Shown here piece after piece: positions 53,966 to 63,522 of a stretch of DNA of 64,000 bases. Origin of the DNA: Alloactinosynnema sp. L-07 (lineage in GTDB: Bacteria > Actinomycetota > Actinomycetes > Mycobacteriales > Pseudonocardiaceae). Under the pieces are notes generated by a model. It had not been told where the DNA came from. It did not search any database and worked only from the letters and a program-made list of their open reading frames with translations. The stretch lies in contig NZ_LN850107.1 of the NCBI RefSeq assembly GCF_900070365.1, positions 1,860,001 to 1,924,000 on the forward strand, given 5' to 3'. The translations under genes and the position numbers were made by a program. Numbering within the stretch: position 1 is the first letter of the stretch; the number at the start of each line of letters is the position of its first letter.

Positions 53966-54362
53966 CAGCTCGACCTCCCGCCATGGCTGCATCCCCGCAG
54001 GCTCACGCGTGGCCGGAGTGTCACACGTGTACGTCCACCGCGACCTCGATGGCCTTGTCTGGCGCGATGATTACGTCGCGACGCGGACCCGTGACGGTGG
54101 ACGCCGCTGTGGTGGTGTCGCGATGGAGCACGACCACTGTCGCTGCCGCGCCGAGGGACGGCGAGTGTCACCGTAGCGATGATCGCTCGTCGGACCTGAC
54201 GAGGGACAGCCAAGATGCCCACCCACTAAACTCGGCCCCGACACCACACAAGTCGGGTGCCGGACAGCCGCTGTTACCCGACGAACAAGGATTCACCCGA
54301 CCAGGCGAATCCCGCAGACGATTAGTCTCCACACGATCTCGCCAGCATTACGGGAGATCGGC
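53966..54362. other. intergenic region, promoter side of the caspase/CHAT operon
   Basis: About 400 bases. The promoter of the leftward operon should lie near 53970-54070. No convincing gene; the right part (54200-54362) may be the 5' flank of the TPR-like gene cut by the insertion sequences. Confidence 0.35.
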
Positions 54363-54364
54363 TA

Positions 54365-55541
54365 GTGTCGCGTGATCCTGTTTACTTTACGTCGGGTTGG
54401 CCGGTGTTGGTGTTGGCTGGGCGGGTGGAGTTGACAGTCGATCAGCGGTCCGAGTTGCGGGCCATGGTGAACAGCCCGGAGGTGTCGGCCACGGTGGCGA
54501 CGCGGGCGCGGATCGTGTTGTGGCGTGCGCAGGGGCGGTCGAAGAAGGAGATCTCGGAGTTGGCGGGGGTCTCGCGGCCGACGGTGGATCTGTGGTTGGA
54601 CCGCTTCGCCGTCGATGGGGTCGTGGGCCTGCTCGACCGGCCGCGTGGCGCGGGTCGGGAGCAGGTTCCTGCGGCGATCCGGGCGCGGATTCTGGCGGCG
54701 AGTCGGGTCAGCCCGCCCGCGGAGACTGGGTTGTCGCATTGGTCGAGCCGGGAGATGGCGGCGTTCATCGCCCGCACCGAAGCGGTCGCGGTGTCGCACC
54801 ACTATGTGTCGAAGCTGTGGCGGGACAACGGGTTGGCGCCGCACCGGCAGGGCACGTTCAAGCTCAGCCGCGACCCGGAGTTCGCGGGGAAGGTCGCCGA
54901 CATCGTCGGGCTCTATCTCGACCCGCCCGGCGGGGCGGTGGTGCTCAGCCTCGATGAGAAGACCCAGATCCAGGCGCTGGACCGAACGCAGCCGATGTTG
55001 CCGATCTCTTTCGCCGCCACCGAGAAACGCACCCACGACTACGTGCGGCACGGGGTGACGAACCTGTTCGCCGCGCTCAACGTGGGCACCGGCGAGGTGT
55101 TCGGCGAGTGCAAACCCACCCGCGACGGCGCGGACTTCCTCGCGTTCCTCAAGAAGGCCGTCCAGCCGCACGCCGGCAAGGACATCCACGTCGTGCTGGA
55201 CAACCTCTCCACCCACACCACACCCGACGTCGTGGCCTGGCTGGCCGACAACCCGCGGGTGCGTTTCCATTTCACCCCAATCGGATCATCGTGGATCAAC
55301 CAGATCGAAACCTGGTTCGGCGTCATCACCCGCCAATCCATCCGGCGCGGCACGTTCACCTCGGTCAAGGTCCTCATCGCCCAGATCCGTGACTACATCG
55401 CCCACTGGAACACCAACCCGAAACCGTTCGTCTGGACCGCCACCGCCGAGGAGATCCTCGCCAAGGTCCGACTCGTCCAGACCAACATCAAGAAACTCGT
55501 CGACAACAACGCTAAGTAAAGACAGCAGGATCACGGGACAC
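54365..55541 (+). mobile_element. IS630-family insertion sequence, complete
   Basis: The ends GTGTCGCGTGATCCTG (54365-54380) and the complement of CAGGATCACGGGACAC (55526-55541) are imperfect inverted repeats differing at one base over 16. The element is bounded by TA at 54363-54364 and 55542-55543, the target duplication expected for IS630. It contains a single intact transposase, so it may still be mobile. Confidence 0.85.
54404..55519 (+). CDS. IS630-family transposase
   Basis: I prefer GTG 54404; an earlier in-frame GTG coincides with the element's end. The N-terminal HTH is visible (RSKKEISELAGVSRPTVDLW), then a second HTH-like part and a DDE nuclease with Asp in VVLSLDEKTQIQALD, Asp in HVVLDNLSTHTTPDV and Glu in SSWINQIETWFGV. 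Length (~371 aa) and motif order fit an intact IS630 transposase. Confidence 0.9.
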   Translation: MLVLAGRVELTVDQRSELRAMVNSPEVSATVATRARIVLWRAQGRSKKEISELAGVSRPTVDLWLDRFAVDGVVGLLDRPRGAGREQVPAAIRARILAASRVSPPAETGLSHWSSREMAAFIARTEAVAVSHHYVSKLWRDNGLAPHRQGTFKLSRDPEFAGKVADIVGLYLDPPGGAVVLSLDEKTQIQALDRTQPMLPISFAATEKRTHDYVRHGVTNLFAALNVGTGEVFGECKPTRDGADFLAFLKKAVQPHAGKDIHVVLDNLSTHTTPDVVAWLADNPRVRFHFTPIGSSWINQIETWFGVITRQSIRRGTFTSVKVLIAQIRDYIAHWNTNPKPFVWTATAEEILAKVRLVQTNIKKLVDNNAK

Positions 55542-55544
55542 TAG

Positions 55545-57128
55545 CTTGAGTTTTAACCTTCGGGTGCTGGTCGGCGACCCCTGTTGATCATGGGTGTAGC
55601 CCTTGGTTGATCATTCCTCTTGCGACAGAAGGAAGATCAAGACAAGGGCTACGGTGATCAGTGTGCATCACGCCGATGGCGGGGTGGGCGTCGGGGAGCT
55701 GTGCGGGTTCCGGCGGGAGTTCCATGGGTGTCTGACCCGGCGGGCGGACGCGTTGTTCGAGCTGGCCGACGCGGTGTTGTGTGCCGATGGGCCGGTGCGT
55801 TCGGTCGCGGAGTTGTCGCTGGTCGCGGAGCATCGCCGAGGTCATGGCAGCGGTTACGCGGCGCTGGCGCAGGGCCGGGTGGACCTCGACCGGCTGCGTT
55901 GCGCGGTGGCATCCGTATCGGTGCCTCGGGCCGCGGGCGGGCGGTTGGTGCTGGCGGTGGATGTCACCTGTTGGCTGCGTCCGGAGGCCCACACCTCGCC
56001 TCAGCGGGTGCTGTGTCACACCTACGGGCGCGGCAAGGACACCCACATCATGGTGCCGGGCTGGCCCTACTCGGTGATCGTCGCCCTGGAGGCCGGGCGT
56101 GGCTCGTGGACCGCGCCGTTGGACGCGGTCCGGCTGGCGCCCGGTGATGACGCCGCGACCGTCACCGCCGGGCAGGTGCGTGGCGTGGTGGACCGGCTGA
56201 TCGCGGCGGGGCAGTGGCGGCCGGGGGATCCGGAGATCCTGCTGGTGGCCGATGCGGGCTACGACGGTCCCCGTCTGGCCCACGTGCTGGCCGACCTGCC
56301 GGTGGCGGTGCTGGTGCGGATGCGTTCGGACCGGGTCCTGCGCCGTCCCGCGCCACCGCAGTTGCCTGGCACCCTGGGCCGGCCCCGCCGCCATGGCGGC
56401 GAGTTCGCCTTCGGTGACCCTGACAGTTGGGGCGAGCCCGAGGTCACGACACGGACCGAGACCCGCCTCTACGGTTCCGCGCACGTCCGGGCCTGGGATC
56501 GGCTGCATCCCCGGCTGACCCACCGCATCGCCTGGGCAGACCACACCGGGAACCTTCCGATCCTGGAGGGAACCGTGGTCCGCCTCGAAGTCGCCCGCCT
56601 GCCCTCCGGGGCGATCCCCAAACCCGTGTGGCTCTGGCACTCCCGCACCGGACTCACCACCGATGAGGTCGACCGACTCTGGCAGGCGTTCCTGCGCCGG
56701 TTCGACATCGAGCACACCTTCCGCATGCTCAAACAGACCCTCGGCTGGACCACCCCGAAACTCCGGTCCCCGCAGGCGGCCGACCGATGGACCTGGCTAC
56801 TACTGGCCGCCTACACCCAACTACGCCTCGCACGCGGTCTCGCGGCCGACCTGCGCCGCCCATGGGAGAAACCCGTCGCGGCACAAACACTGTCACCAGC
56901 CAGAGTCCGGCGCGGGTTTCGGAACCTGCGCCCACATCTGGCCCGCCCTGCCGGTGTCCCGAAACCCTCACGACCCGGCCCCGGCCGCCCCGCCGGAGTC
57001 CCCAACCGCCAGCCCACAACACGCCACGACGTGCACACCGTCACCAGCGCAAACTCTCGAAACCCCAAGCGCGGCAAGAAAGCCAAGTCGAGCAACCCAC
57101 GACCCCGCCGCACAGGTTAAAACTCAAG
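55545..57128 (+). mobile_element. IS701-family insertion sequence, complete
   Basis: Perfect 15-bp inverted repeats CTTGAGTTTTAACCT (55545-55559) and its complement (57114-57128). Both sides carry CTAG (55541-55544 and 57129-57132), a 4-bp YTAR duplication typical of IS701. The left CTAG includes the last base and target TA of the IS630 copy, so this element inserted at the right edge of the IS630. Confidence 0.85.
55654..57120 (+). CDS. IS701-type DDE transposase
   Basis: GTG 55654 behind AGGG gives 488 residues. A DDE nuclease is visible: first Asp in LVLAVDVTCWLRPEA, second in LLVADAGYDGPRL, and the late catalytic block DIEHTFRMLKQTLGW. The C terminus is a basic Arg/Pro/Lys tail (RGKKAKSSNPRPRR). 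It fills the element between its inverted repeats and appears intact. Confidence 0.85.
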   Translation: MISVHHADGGVGVGELCGFRREFHGCLTRRADALFELADAVLCADGPVRSVAELSLVAEHRRGHGSGYAALAQGRVDLDRLRCAVASVSVPRAAGGRLVLAVDVTCWLRPEAHTSPQRVLCHTYGRGKDTHIMVPGWPYSVIVALEAGRGSWTAPLDAVRLAPGDDAATVTAGQVRGVVDRLIAAGQWRPGDPEILLVADAGYDGPRLAHVLADLPVAVLVRMRSDRVLRRPAPPQLPGTLGRPRRHGGEFAFGDPDSWGEPEVTTRTETRLYGSAHVRAWDRLHPRLTHRIAWADHTGNLPILEGTVVRLEVARLPSGAIPKPVWLWHSRTGLTTDEVDRLWQAFLRRFDIEHTFRMLKQTLGWTTPKLRSPQAADRWTWLLLAAYTQLRLARGLAADLRRPWEKPVAAQTLSPARVRRGFRNLRPHLARPAGVPKPSRPGPGRPAGVPNRQPTTRHDVHTVTSANSRNPKRGKKAKSSNPRPRRTG

Positions 57129-57132
57129 CTAG

Positions 57133-57985
57133 GTGCGGTGTCGGAAGAGCTCGATCGGCTGCGCCGATCGATGGGACCGTCCGCACAGGAGAAGGTGGCT
57201 CTCGCGGGTGGATTGGAAGCCGCGGCCCAGGTGGCCGCACAGCTCGGCCGGTGGGATGCGGCGACGACGTGGTCTGCGGAGGTTGGCGAGCTCTGCAGAT
57301 TGCTCGCTGACGAGGACTGGACACAACACGCTGAGACGCTGGCACTGACGTTGGTCAACTACAGCGTGATGCTTGGCCTGTCCGTGCACGACCCGAAAGC
57401 GGCCCAACGGCGTCGAACCGAGATTACCCGCACGACCATCGACGAACTCCGGTGATCGGACCCGGCCACGGGCATGCGACTGCTCGCCGAGCGACACCGG
57501 GCGGGCTTGCGGATCGACGAACGGCTGACCGCCTGCGCGGAAGCGACCCAGATCTTCCGCAGGCGGCACGCCGAGGCGAGCTCGACTGAAATGCTTCGGC
57601 ATCTCATCGGCGCGCTCGGCAACCAGGCTGGCGTCCTGCTCGACGACTTCCCGGCACGACGAGGCCGAAACGGCGGCGTGGGAAGCGGTGGAGCTCTGCC
57701 GGGTGGCGAGCTCCGACGTCAGCTTTCTTCCGGACCTGGCGCGCGCTCTACAACGCAGGCTTGACGATCATGAAACGCAAGAGCGAGTCCTGCAGCGTGG
57801 ACGCACTCCCGGCGGTGCGGGAGGCAGGAGTCCTGTATGTACGGCTCATGCTTGCCGGTCAGGGTACGTACCTGAGCGAGCTGACCGAGGTCACGCGATG
57901 TCTCGGGGAACTCGGTGAGCACCGGGTGGCGGAGGAGCTCATCGCGGCAGTGCGAGTGATCATCTCTCGTTCGGTCTCCCCGTAG
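57133..57985 (+). pseudogene. TPR-like gene remnant, cut by the insertion sequences and frameshifted
   Basis: From the right IS701 edge the frame encodes EELDRLRRSMGPSAQEKVAL, LEAAAQVAAQLGRWDAATTW and HAETLALTLVNYSVMLG, then stops. Helical TPR-like coding continues in shifted frames (MRLLAERHRAGLRIDERLTA; LIGALGNQAGVLLDDFPAR; VREAGVLYVRLMLAGQGTYL) to 57985. It resembles the TPR parts of the CHAT systems and may be the wreck of another such sensor. Confidence 0.5.
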
Positions 57986-58103
57986 CGCAAACTGGAATTT
58001 CGTGCCCTGTGTGGCAGGCCAATAGCCATCAAAACTGGATTGATCGTCGTCGGCCACCTGTGCGACATGGCCAGGCGAACCCGGCGCGGATGAAGGGTCT
58101 CGA

Positions 58104-58223
58104 GTGCGCGTGCACGAGGTGCCCGCGGGTTACTGCGAGATCGAGGGTCTGACCTCCGCCCTCGCGGCCCAGGAACTGGCGGACTCCCTAGGAAACGGAC
58201 ACACCTTGATGTGCGGGCCTTGA
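58104..58223 (+). CDS. possible 39-residue protein
   Basis: GTG 58104 lies 8 bases after GAAGGG. The peptide HEVPAGYCEIEGLTSALAAQ and SLGNGHTLMCGP ends inside the terminator hairpin at 58210-58245. It could equally be the last scrap of the decayed TPR gene region. Weakly supported. Confidence 0.3.
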   Translation: MRVHEVPAGYCEIEGLTSALAAQELADSLGNGHTLMCGP

Positions 58224-58245
58224 CGTTGTGGTCAAGGCCCGCACA
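58210..58245. terminator. 15-bp perfect hairpin between convergent genes
   Basis: Arms 58210-58224 and 58231-58245 are exactly complementary around a 6-base loop (GTTGTG). The hairpin lies 18 bases past the stop of the leftward 576-aa gene and after the rightward remnant, the usual place for a bidirectional terminator. Confidence 0.65.
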
Positions 58246-58262
58246 GGCGATCACTGGAGCCC

Positions 58263-59993
58263 TCACCGTTCGATCGTGAGCAACCCGCTGGTGTCGAGAA
58301 TCGTGTTGAGCTGCCGGTCGGCGAGGTGCACCGCGTGTGGCGCGCGCAGTGTGCCGTCGCCGTGTGGATGAAGTCCGAGAATTGTGATCTGGATGGGGGA
58401 GGCCACGTCGGGTGTGCTGTCGATGCGGTCCTGGAGGAAATCGTCGGCTGCGGCCACCAGGTCTTTCGCCCATCGTTCGGCGTCAGCAGCATCGACATCG
58501 ATGCGTTCGGTCCCTCCGTCGTCGACGACGAGGACGCCATCATCGGACAGCAGTTGCAGTGTCAGCTCGAGCTCGGCTTTGCCGTCCGTCAGCTGAAGCT
58601 GTCGGGTGACCGGATCGTACGTGACGAGCAGACAGTGCCTGTCTCTACGCAGGAGCGCTTGTTCCAGGCCCCCTTCCCACGTTGATTCCTCCAGGTCGAC
58701 CCAGCCTGCCCTGCGCAGGATCGAGGTCGCCACGTCGAGGACACGGTCGCCGTAGTCGGATCCCTCGCCATCGCCGTAGCTCTGCTGGTACGTGAGAACC
58801 CAGTGTTCCTCGTCGTTCTCGAGTGCCTGGTCCGCCACGAGACCGGCATTGGTGATGGGTGCGAAGAGGGCGGCCAGTTCGAGGTGCTCAACATCGGGAC
58901 AGCCGCCTCGATGGCACCAGTTCTCACCTGGGCATGACCAGACAACACGATGGACGGTGCTGACCGTGTCGGCGCGGTCCATCGACCGGGTCGACACCAG
59001 CAGGTAACTATGAAGGGGATCGGGAGTGCCCACTGCGCCGTCGATGCTATGGAGGGCTCCTCCGTAGACATACATGATGACGCCGCTTCGCTGCTCGTCC
59101 GCCCACCCGGCGACAGCGGCACGTGCGATCGTCAGGGCCTTGGTATCGTCGCCGGGAATCCAGCTCTCGAGCAGCCACTGCGGGCTATAACGCCAGTCAC
59201 CGGCGGAGGTCAAAGCGTCGATCACGGCTTCGTAGGCCTCAGTGGTGTGGTCGGCGACCGGCAGCCCGCCCAGCGTCGCGCTGGTGGCCAGCAGTTCGCT
59301 GGCCACGCCCGGATCGGTCGAGGCCAGGGCAGGGTTCGACGGCTCTGTCGGCCACCAACGTGCTTCCTCGGGTACAAGAGCTTCGTTGGCCGCCGAGTCA
59401 AGGGTGACGGTCCGCGGCGCCTGGTCCTCTCCGACGAACCCCAGTACCGAGTACAGGGCGGATTCCCATTCCCCGATGCCGCCCGACATCATCCCCAGTT
59501 CCGGCCGCTCATCTTCGGCGCCAGGAAGCAAGACAACTATCTCGCCGAGCTCAGGCAGCGCCGCGACCGCGACCGGACGATCTGGCACCTGGCTGTCGGC
59601 AGAGCCAGAGCTGGGCGGAGCCAGCCGCCTGCCTGCCGGACATGTCCGCGGTATCCATGCCGGACGCCGTTCCTGACGCTGGCGAATCCTGCCCAGTTCG
59701 CTCAGCAACTCGTCCTTGGTGGGGGAGGAGCGGAGGAAACCGGAGACAACTGGGCGCACCAGCTTCTCGAGGTTGACTTTGAGAAGCTGTTCCGGATGCT
59801 CAGGAATATCAATGAACACCTCTGGCGCAGCCAGTTGCGCCAACTGTGCCTGCACTGCGGCCGTGAACTTTGCTCTGAAGTCGCCCCTCGTTGCCTTGAA
59901 GGCCGTCTCGACTGATTCCAGGTCGACGTCCTCGCCTGCCAACATCGGCAGTATCGACAGCAGCAACTCGTTCTTGGTGAAGGCATCGAACAT
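58263..59993 (-). CDS. hypothetical protein (576 aa), unknown
   Basis: Starts MFDAFTKNELLLSILPML. The N-terminal ~95 residues are helical and end in VRPVVSGFLRSSPTKDELL. After a Pro/Arg-rich linker comes a mixed domain with Trp-rich segments (SAGDWRYSPQWLLESWIPGD), a Cys/His cluster (SCPGENWCHRGGCPDVEHLE) that may bind zinc, and a C-terminal acidic region (ERIDVDAADAERWAKDL). No family recognised. It is monocistronic and faces a strong terminator. Its location between CHAT loci suggests it belongs to the same accessory set, nothing more. Confidence 0.6.
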   Translation of the reverse strand: MFDAFTKNELLLSILPMLAGEDVDLESVETAFKATRGDFRAKFTAAVQAQLAQLAAPEVFIDIPEHPEQLLKVNLEKLVRPVVSGFLRSSPTKDELLSELGRIRQRQERRPAWIPRTCPAGRRLAPPSSGSADSQVPDRPVAVAALPELGEIVVLLPGAEDERPELGMMSGGIGEWESALYSVLGFVGEDQAPRTVTLDSAANEALVPEEARWWPTEPSNPALASTDPGVASELLATSATLGGLPVADHTTEAYEAVIDALTSAGDWRYSPQWLLESWIPGDDTKALTIARAAVAGWADEQRSGVIMYVYGGALHSIDGAVGTPDPLHSYLLVSTRSMDRADTVSTVHRVVWSCPGENWCHRGGCPDVEHLELAALFAPITNAGLVADQALENDEEHWVLTYQQSYGDGEGSDYGDRVLDVATSILRRAGWVDLEESTWEGGLEQALLRRDRHCLLVTYDPVTRQLQLTDGKAELELTLQLLSDDGVLVVDDGGTERIDVDAADAERWAKDLVAAADDFLQDRIDSTPDVASPIQITILGLHPHGDGTLRAPHAVHLADRQLNTILDTSGLLTIER

Positions 59994-60259
59994 AGGCCGG
60001 ACGATAGTGGCACTGACGTCGCGTGACTCGCCGCACCGCCGGGCTGCTGCCAGGTCAGCCGGATCTCACCAGGTGGTGGTTCACATCGGTTGGCAAGGTC
60101 CTCGCATGATTCGGTGTCTCCAGCTCACGTCCACGCCGCCGAGGAGAGGTGACCTATTCGTTGGCGCCTGCTTCAACGATCCGGACCTATGTAACACTCG
60201 TCCGACGCGGTGCCTGACGAACCTTGCCCCGATGACGCATCTACACCGGGAGTTGCCCC

Positions 60260-61428
60260 GTGATCCCGAGAACTCGTGATCTGTTTGAACCGGTCGTCCC
60301 GGGGAACAAGCTGAACCCGCTGTTCCAGCGTATGGCACAGGGTGCCGGGCACACCGCAGCCAGGGCGCTCGCCAACGCGATCTTCGCCAATCTACGCGAC
60401 GTGGATCGCAGCTTCGTCAGGGAGTTCCAGACCGGCGGATTCTCCGCGCGGGTGTTCGAACTCGCGTTGTTCGCCCACCTCGAGGAAATGGACCTCGACC
60501 TCGATCGCACGCATCCAGCGCCGGACTTCGTGGTCCGGGGCGACGCGCCGGTAGCCATCGAAGTCACGACGACCAACCCTGTGCAAGGCACACCTCTCGA
60601 TCCCGGTCCGCCGTACCCGCTGCTACCCGATGATCTCGATCTGGCTGACCAGGAGTTCGTGTTCCAGGTTGGGAAGGCATTGCGCCGCAAGCTTGAGCAT
60701 CGCGACGCGCAGGGCGCCGCTTACTGGGAGAAGCCACACACTGCCGGTGTCCCGTTCGTAGTCGCCGTCGGGGCATTCCACGGCCCGCACGCCCAGCTCC
60801 ATCCCGACGGCCTGCTCGCGACGTACTCTACGGCACCCGCAACGTGGCGTACCGCGGCGATGCAGGAGAACTCACGGTTACCGCCGAAGCCATCGAACAA
60901 CACACCTGGGGCATCAAGTCGATGCCAAGCGGCCTCTTCCGGCAGCCCGAAGCGGTGAACCTGGCGGGCGTGCTGTTCAGCAACTCGCATACCGCATCCA
61001 AGTTCAACCGCATCGGCACCGAACAGGGACTCGCCGCGGTGGGCACCGCGCTCACACGTTTCGGCACCTGTTACAACTTCGCCCCTGACGCCACGGAGCC
61101 CGATTTCTTCGCCTATGTCGTCGGTGATCGGCCCGACGAAGACGAGGAGACCTTCGAGGAGGGCCTCCACTTGTTCGTCAACCCTTGGGCGGCCGTTCCC
61201 CTGTCCACCAACGCTCTCCCAGGGGTGACCACCTACAAGCTAGGTGAGAGTGGAGTCCTAGGCTTTACTTTCCCCGTTTCCTTTCGCCCGTTCGCCTCGA
61301 AGACCGTGGTCTTCGAACAAGAGGGCGCCGAGATGCTCGCGCGCTACCTCCAGCTCAAGCTGCTCGGTCGCCTGCCTCCTGATGCACCTGAGCTGTTTGA
61401 CACCGAGGAACCGACGCCGAACTTGTGA
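60260..61428 (+). pseudogene. restriction-endonuclease-like protein with one frameshift
   Basis: GTG 60260 follows GGGAG. The first ~190 residues include FELALFAHLEEMDLDLDR, then APDFVVRGDAPVAIEVTTTN: a PD...(D/E)xT pattern like a PD-(D/E)XK nuclease core. Near 60820 coding moves by one base and continues RNVAYRGDAGELTVTAEAIE, GLFRQPEAVNLAGVLFSNSH and FTFPVSFRPFASKTVVFEQE to stop 61428. Restoring one base gives a ~388-residue protein. It may be a real frameshift, a sequencing error or, least likely, recoding. Confidence 0.55.
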
Positions 61429-61614
61429 CCACCCGGCGGGCGACTTAGTAGTAGGTACAACAATTGGCTTGCGAACTCACCGTTGAGATCAGCGGGCGTC
61501 GTAACTTCGACTGCAAGGGGCCGAGTCAGCCGCAAGGGCTGTTGCCGCCAGCGTGATAGTGCCGCGGCGGCGAAGCTGGCCCTACGCCGCAGCTGCGGCG
61601 GGACTGTCCATCAA

Positions 61615-62110
61615 CGGCTCTGGCGCACTTTCGGTGGTGGTGCGGGGTCTCCAGCCGGGCGGATGTTGATCTTGCCATGATCGTTTGTGGCTGAGACGGC
61701 GAAGCTGGTCGGTGTGGTGTTTTCGGGTCTGTCAGCGCTGTCGATCGAGAGCGTCAAGGACGCTGGTGATGTGATCGTGGTGCGGGCATCGACCAGGGGC
61801 GATGCGGTGGCGTGTCCGTCCTGCGGCACGCCGACCGGCCGTGTTCACGCCTTCATGAGCGGGTCCCGGCGGATGTGCCGGTCGATGGTCGCCGGGTGCT
61901 GGTGAGGCTGCGGGTCCGCCGGATGCGATGCCCTGATCGCAGGCAACAGCCGAGCGGAGGCCCGGCCGGCCAGCTCACGCACGACCCACCGGACCTGCTC
62001 ACCCAATCGCACGGTCCGGCGCTGGTAGCGCTCGACCAGGCCAGGCACTTGCTCCCGGAAAGTCTGGCGCGGGCACTCGGCCACTCACGGCTTTGCTGCT
62101 CGACAGGGAC
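61615..62110 (+). mobile_element. ISL3-family remnant (left end and broken transposase)
   Basis: GGCTCTGGCGCACTTTCGG at 61615 looks like an ISL3 terminal repeat. From GTG 61687 the frame encodes the transposase N terminus with its zinc finger (VACPSCGTPTGRVHAF). A frameshift near 61870 follows, after which DVPVDGRRVLVRLRVRRMRC continues in another frame. The catalytic domain and right end are missing. Confidence 0.65.
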
Positions 62111-62188
62111 GGGAGGCTGAGGTGATGGCCGCTCCGCCGCGCGAACTGGCCAGTCTGTTTCGCGGCGATCACACGGGAGTTGGGGTGA

Positions 62189-63448
62189 TCACGCGCCAGT
62201 GTGGGTGAAGGGAAGCCAGTCATCCAGTGGTCGCCCCGCATCCCGCATGTCCTTGATCGCGGTGTGCAGAGCCACTGCGGACCGTTCCGCGCGGAACGCG
62301 CCGCCGACGACGAGCGACGGGTACACCGCAGTGGTCATCTCAGCCGCGACCGCCGAGTCGACCGACCAGAGCGTGGCGATCACGTGACGGTACCCGGAGT
62401 AGTTCAGCGCGGCGGCCAGGGTGATGACCTCGTCGGGGAGTGTGGTGCTGCCTGATGCGGTGCGGCAGGCCGACAGGTAGGCGAAGTCGCCGTCATGGCG
62501 GTCCGCGCTCAGCCGCAGGATGTCCAGCGTTCCGTCGGTGAGCAGGAACCCGGCCGACGACGGGGTCGCCAGGTTCTGTCTGCCGTGGCAGCTGATGTGG
62601 ACCCGGGCGTGCCTGCTCAGCGCCTGGCGCACCTGCTCGACGGTGGCGGCGGGTCCCTCGATCGTGACGACGCCCCCTGGGATGTGGCTCGAGAGGTAGT
62701 CCCGCTCCACAGCGACGTCGTCGGTGAGACCGATCTGGTCCGGAACCTCGGGGGCGCCGACGAACAGCAGCCGCTCGTCCCGCTCCCTCGTCGAGCGCGG
62801 CGCCAACGACCTGGTCAGGACTCGCAAGGTCGGCGTGTAGGAGGACACTGCCCGGTCGAGTAGCGTCCGTCCGTCGCCCGCGCGGTGGTGCCCGGCGCCG
62901 TGCAAGGGCAGCAGGGTCAGCAGTCCGGTCGGGCACCACCAGAGACGTGGCGGCAGATCGGAGGCGCTGGTGTCCGCTAGGGGCCCCAAGGCGTCGAGTA
63001 CCGGTTCGGCCACCGCGTCCCAGAGCCACTCGGTGGTGGAGCCGAGTACACGCTCACGTTCGGCGCGCTGCCTGCCGCGGGCGGCGAGCGACGCTGCGAA
63101 GGAGAGGTCCGTGCTGCCTGCCGTACCGTCGCGGAGCACCTCGAGATACTCGCCCGTCCGCTCGACGACCTCGGCCGCAGTGAGGTTCGGCAGCTCGATA
63201 CTCCGAACTCGCCCAGCAGTCACGATGAGCGCATCGCACCGCAAACTACTCACGTTGACCACCACGACCGTTCCCCGCGCCGCCGCGCTCAGCAGGGATT
63301 CGGCCGATGGCGCCTGGAGGAAGTCCTCGAACCCCGGCAGCCGACGGACTTCGTCGACCAGCCCGTCCCATTCCCCGGCCAGGGCCATGCGTCGGTCGAC
63401 GTCGGGGATGTGGCGGTTTCGCAATTCGGGTGTCACCGGTGCGCTCAC
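62189..63448 (-). CDS. CHAT-domain cysteine protease (third copy)
   Basis: GTG 63448; 419 residues. The N-terminal part (EWDGLVDEVRRLPGFEDFLQ) starts directly in the pre-CHAT region, with no TPR repeats. The CHAT domain has LWWCPTGLLTLLPLHGA, catalytic His in RVHISCHGRQNLATP near residue 286 and catalytic Cys in FAYLSACRTASGSTTL near 326, then HVIATLWSVDSAVAAEM. It is divergent, 74 bases away, from the beta-rich gene at 63523, so a shared promoter region is likely. Confidence 0.85.
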   Translation of the reverse strand: MSAPVTPELRNRHIPDVDRRMALAGEWDGLVDEVRRLPGFEDFLQAPSAESLLSAAARGTVVVVNVSSLRCDALIVTAGRVRSIELPNLTAAEVVERTGEYLEVLRDGTAGSTDLSFAASLAARGRQRAERERVLGSTTEWLWDAVAEPVLDALGPLADTSASDLPPRLWWCPTGLLTLLPLHGAGHHRAGDGRTLLDRAVSSYTPTLRVLTRSLAPRSTRERDERLLFVGAPEVPDQIGLTDDVAVERDYLSSHIPGGVVTIEGPAATVEQVRQALSRHARVHISCHGRQNLATPSSAGFLLTDGTLDILRLSADRHDGDFAYLSACRTASGSTTLPDEVITLAAALNYSGYRHVIATLWSVDSAVAAEMTTAVYPSLVVGGAFRAERSAVALHTAIKDMRDAGRPLDDWLPFTHTGA

Positions 63449-63522
63449 CTGCTCGTGTCCGGGAACGGCTGTTGATCACCCTATACTGCGCGCAAAGCTC
63501 TCGCCGATCATCGGAGGTCGAG

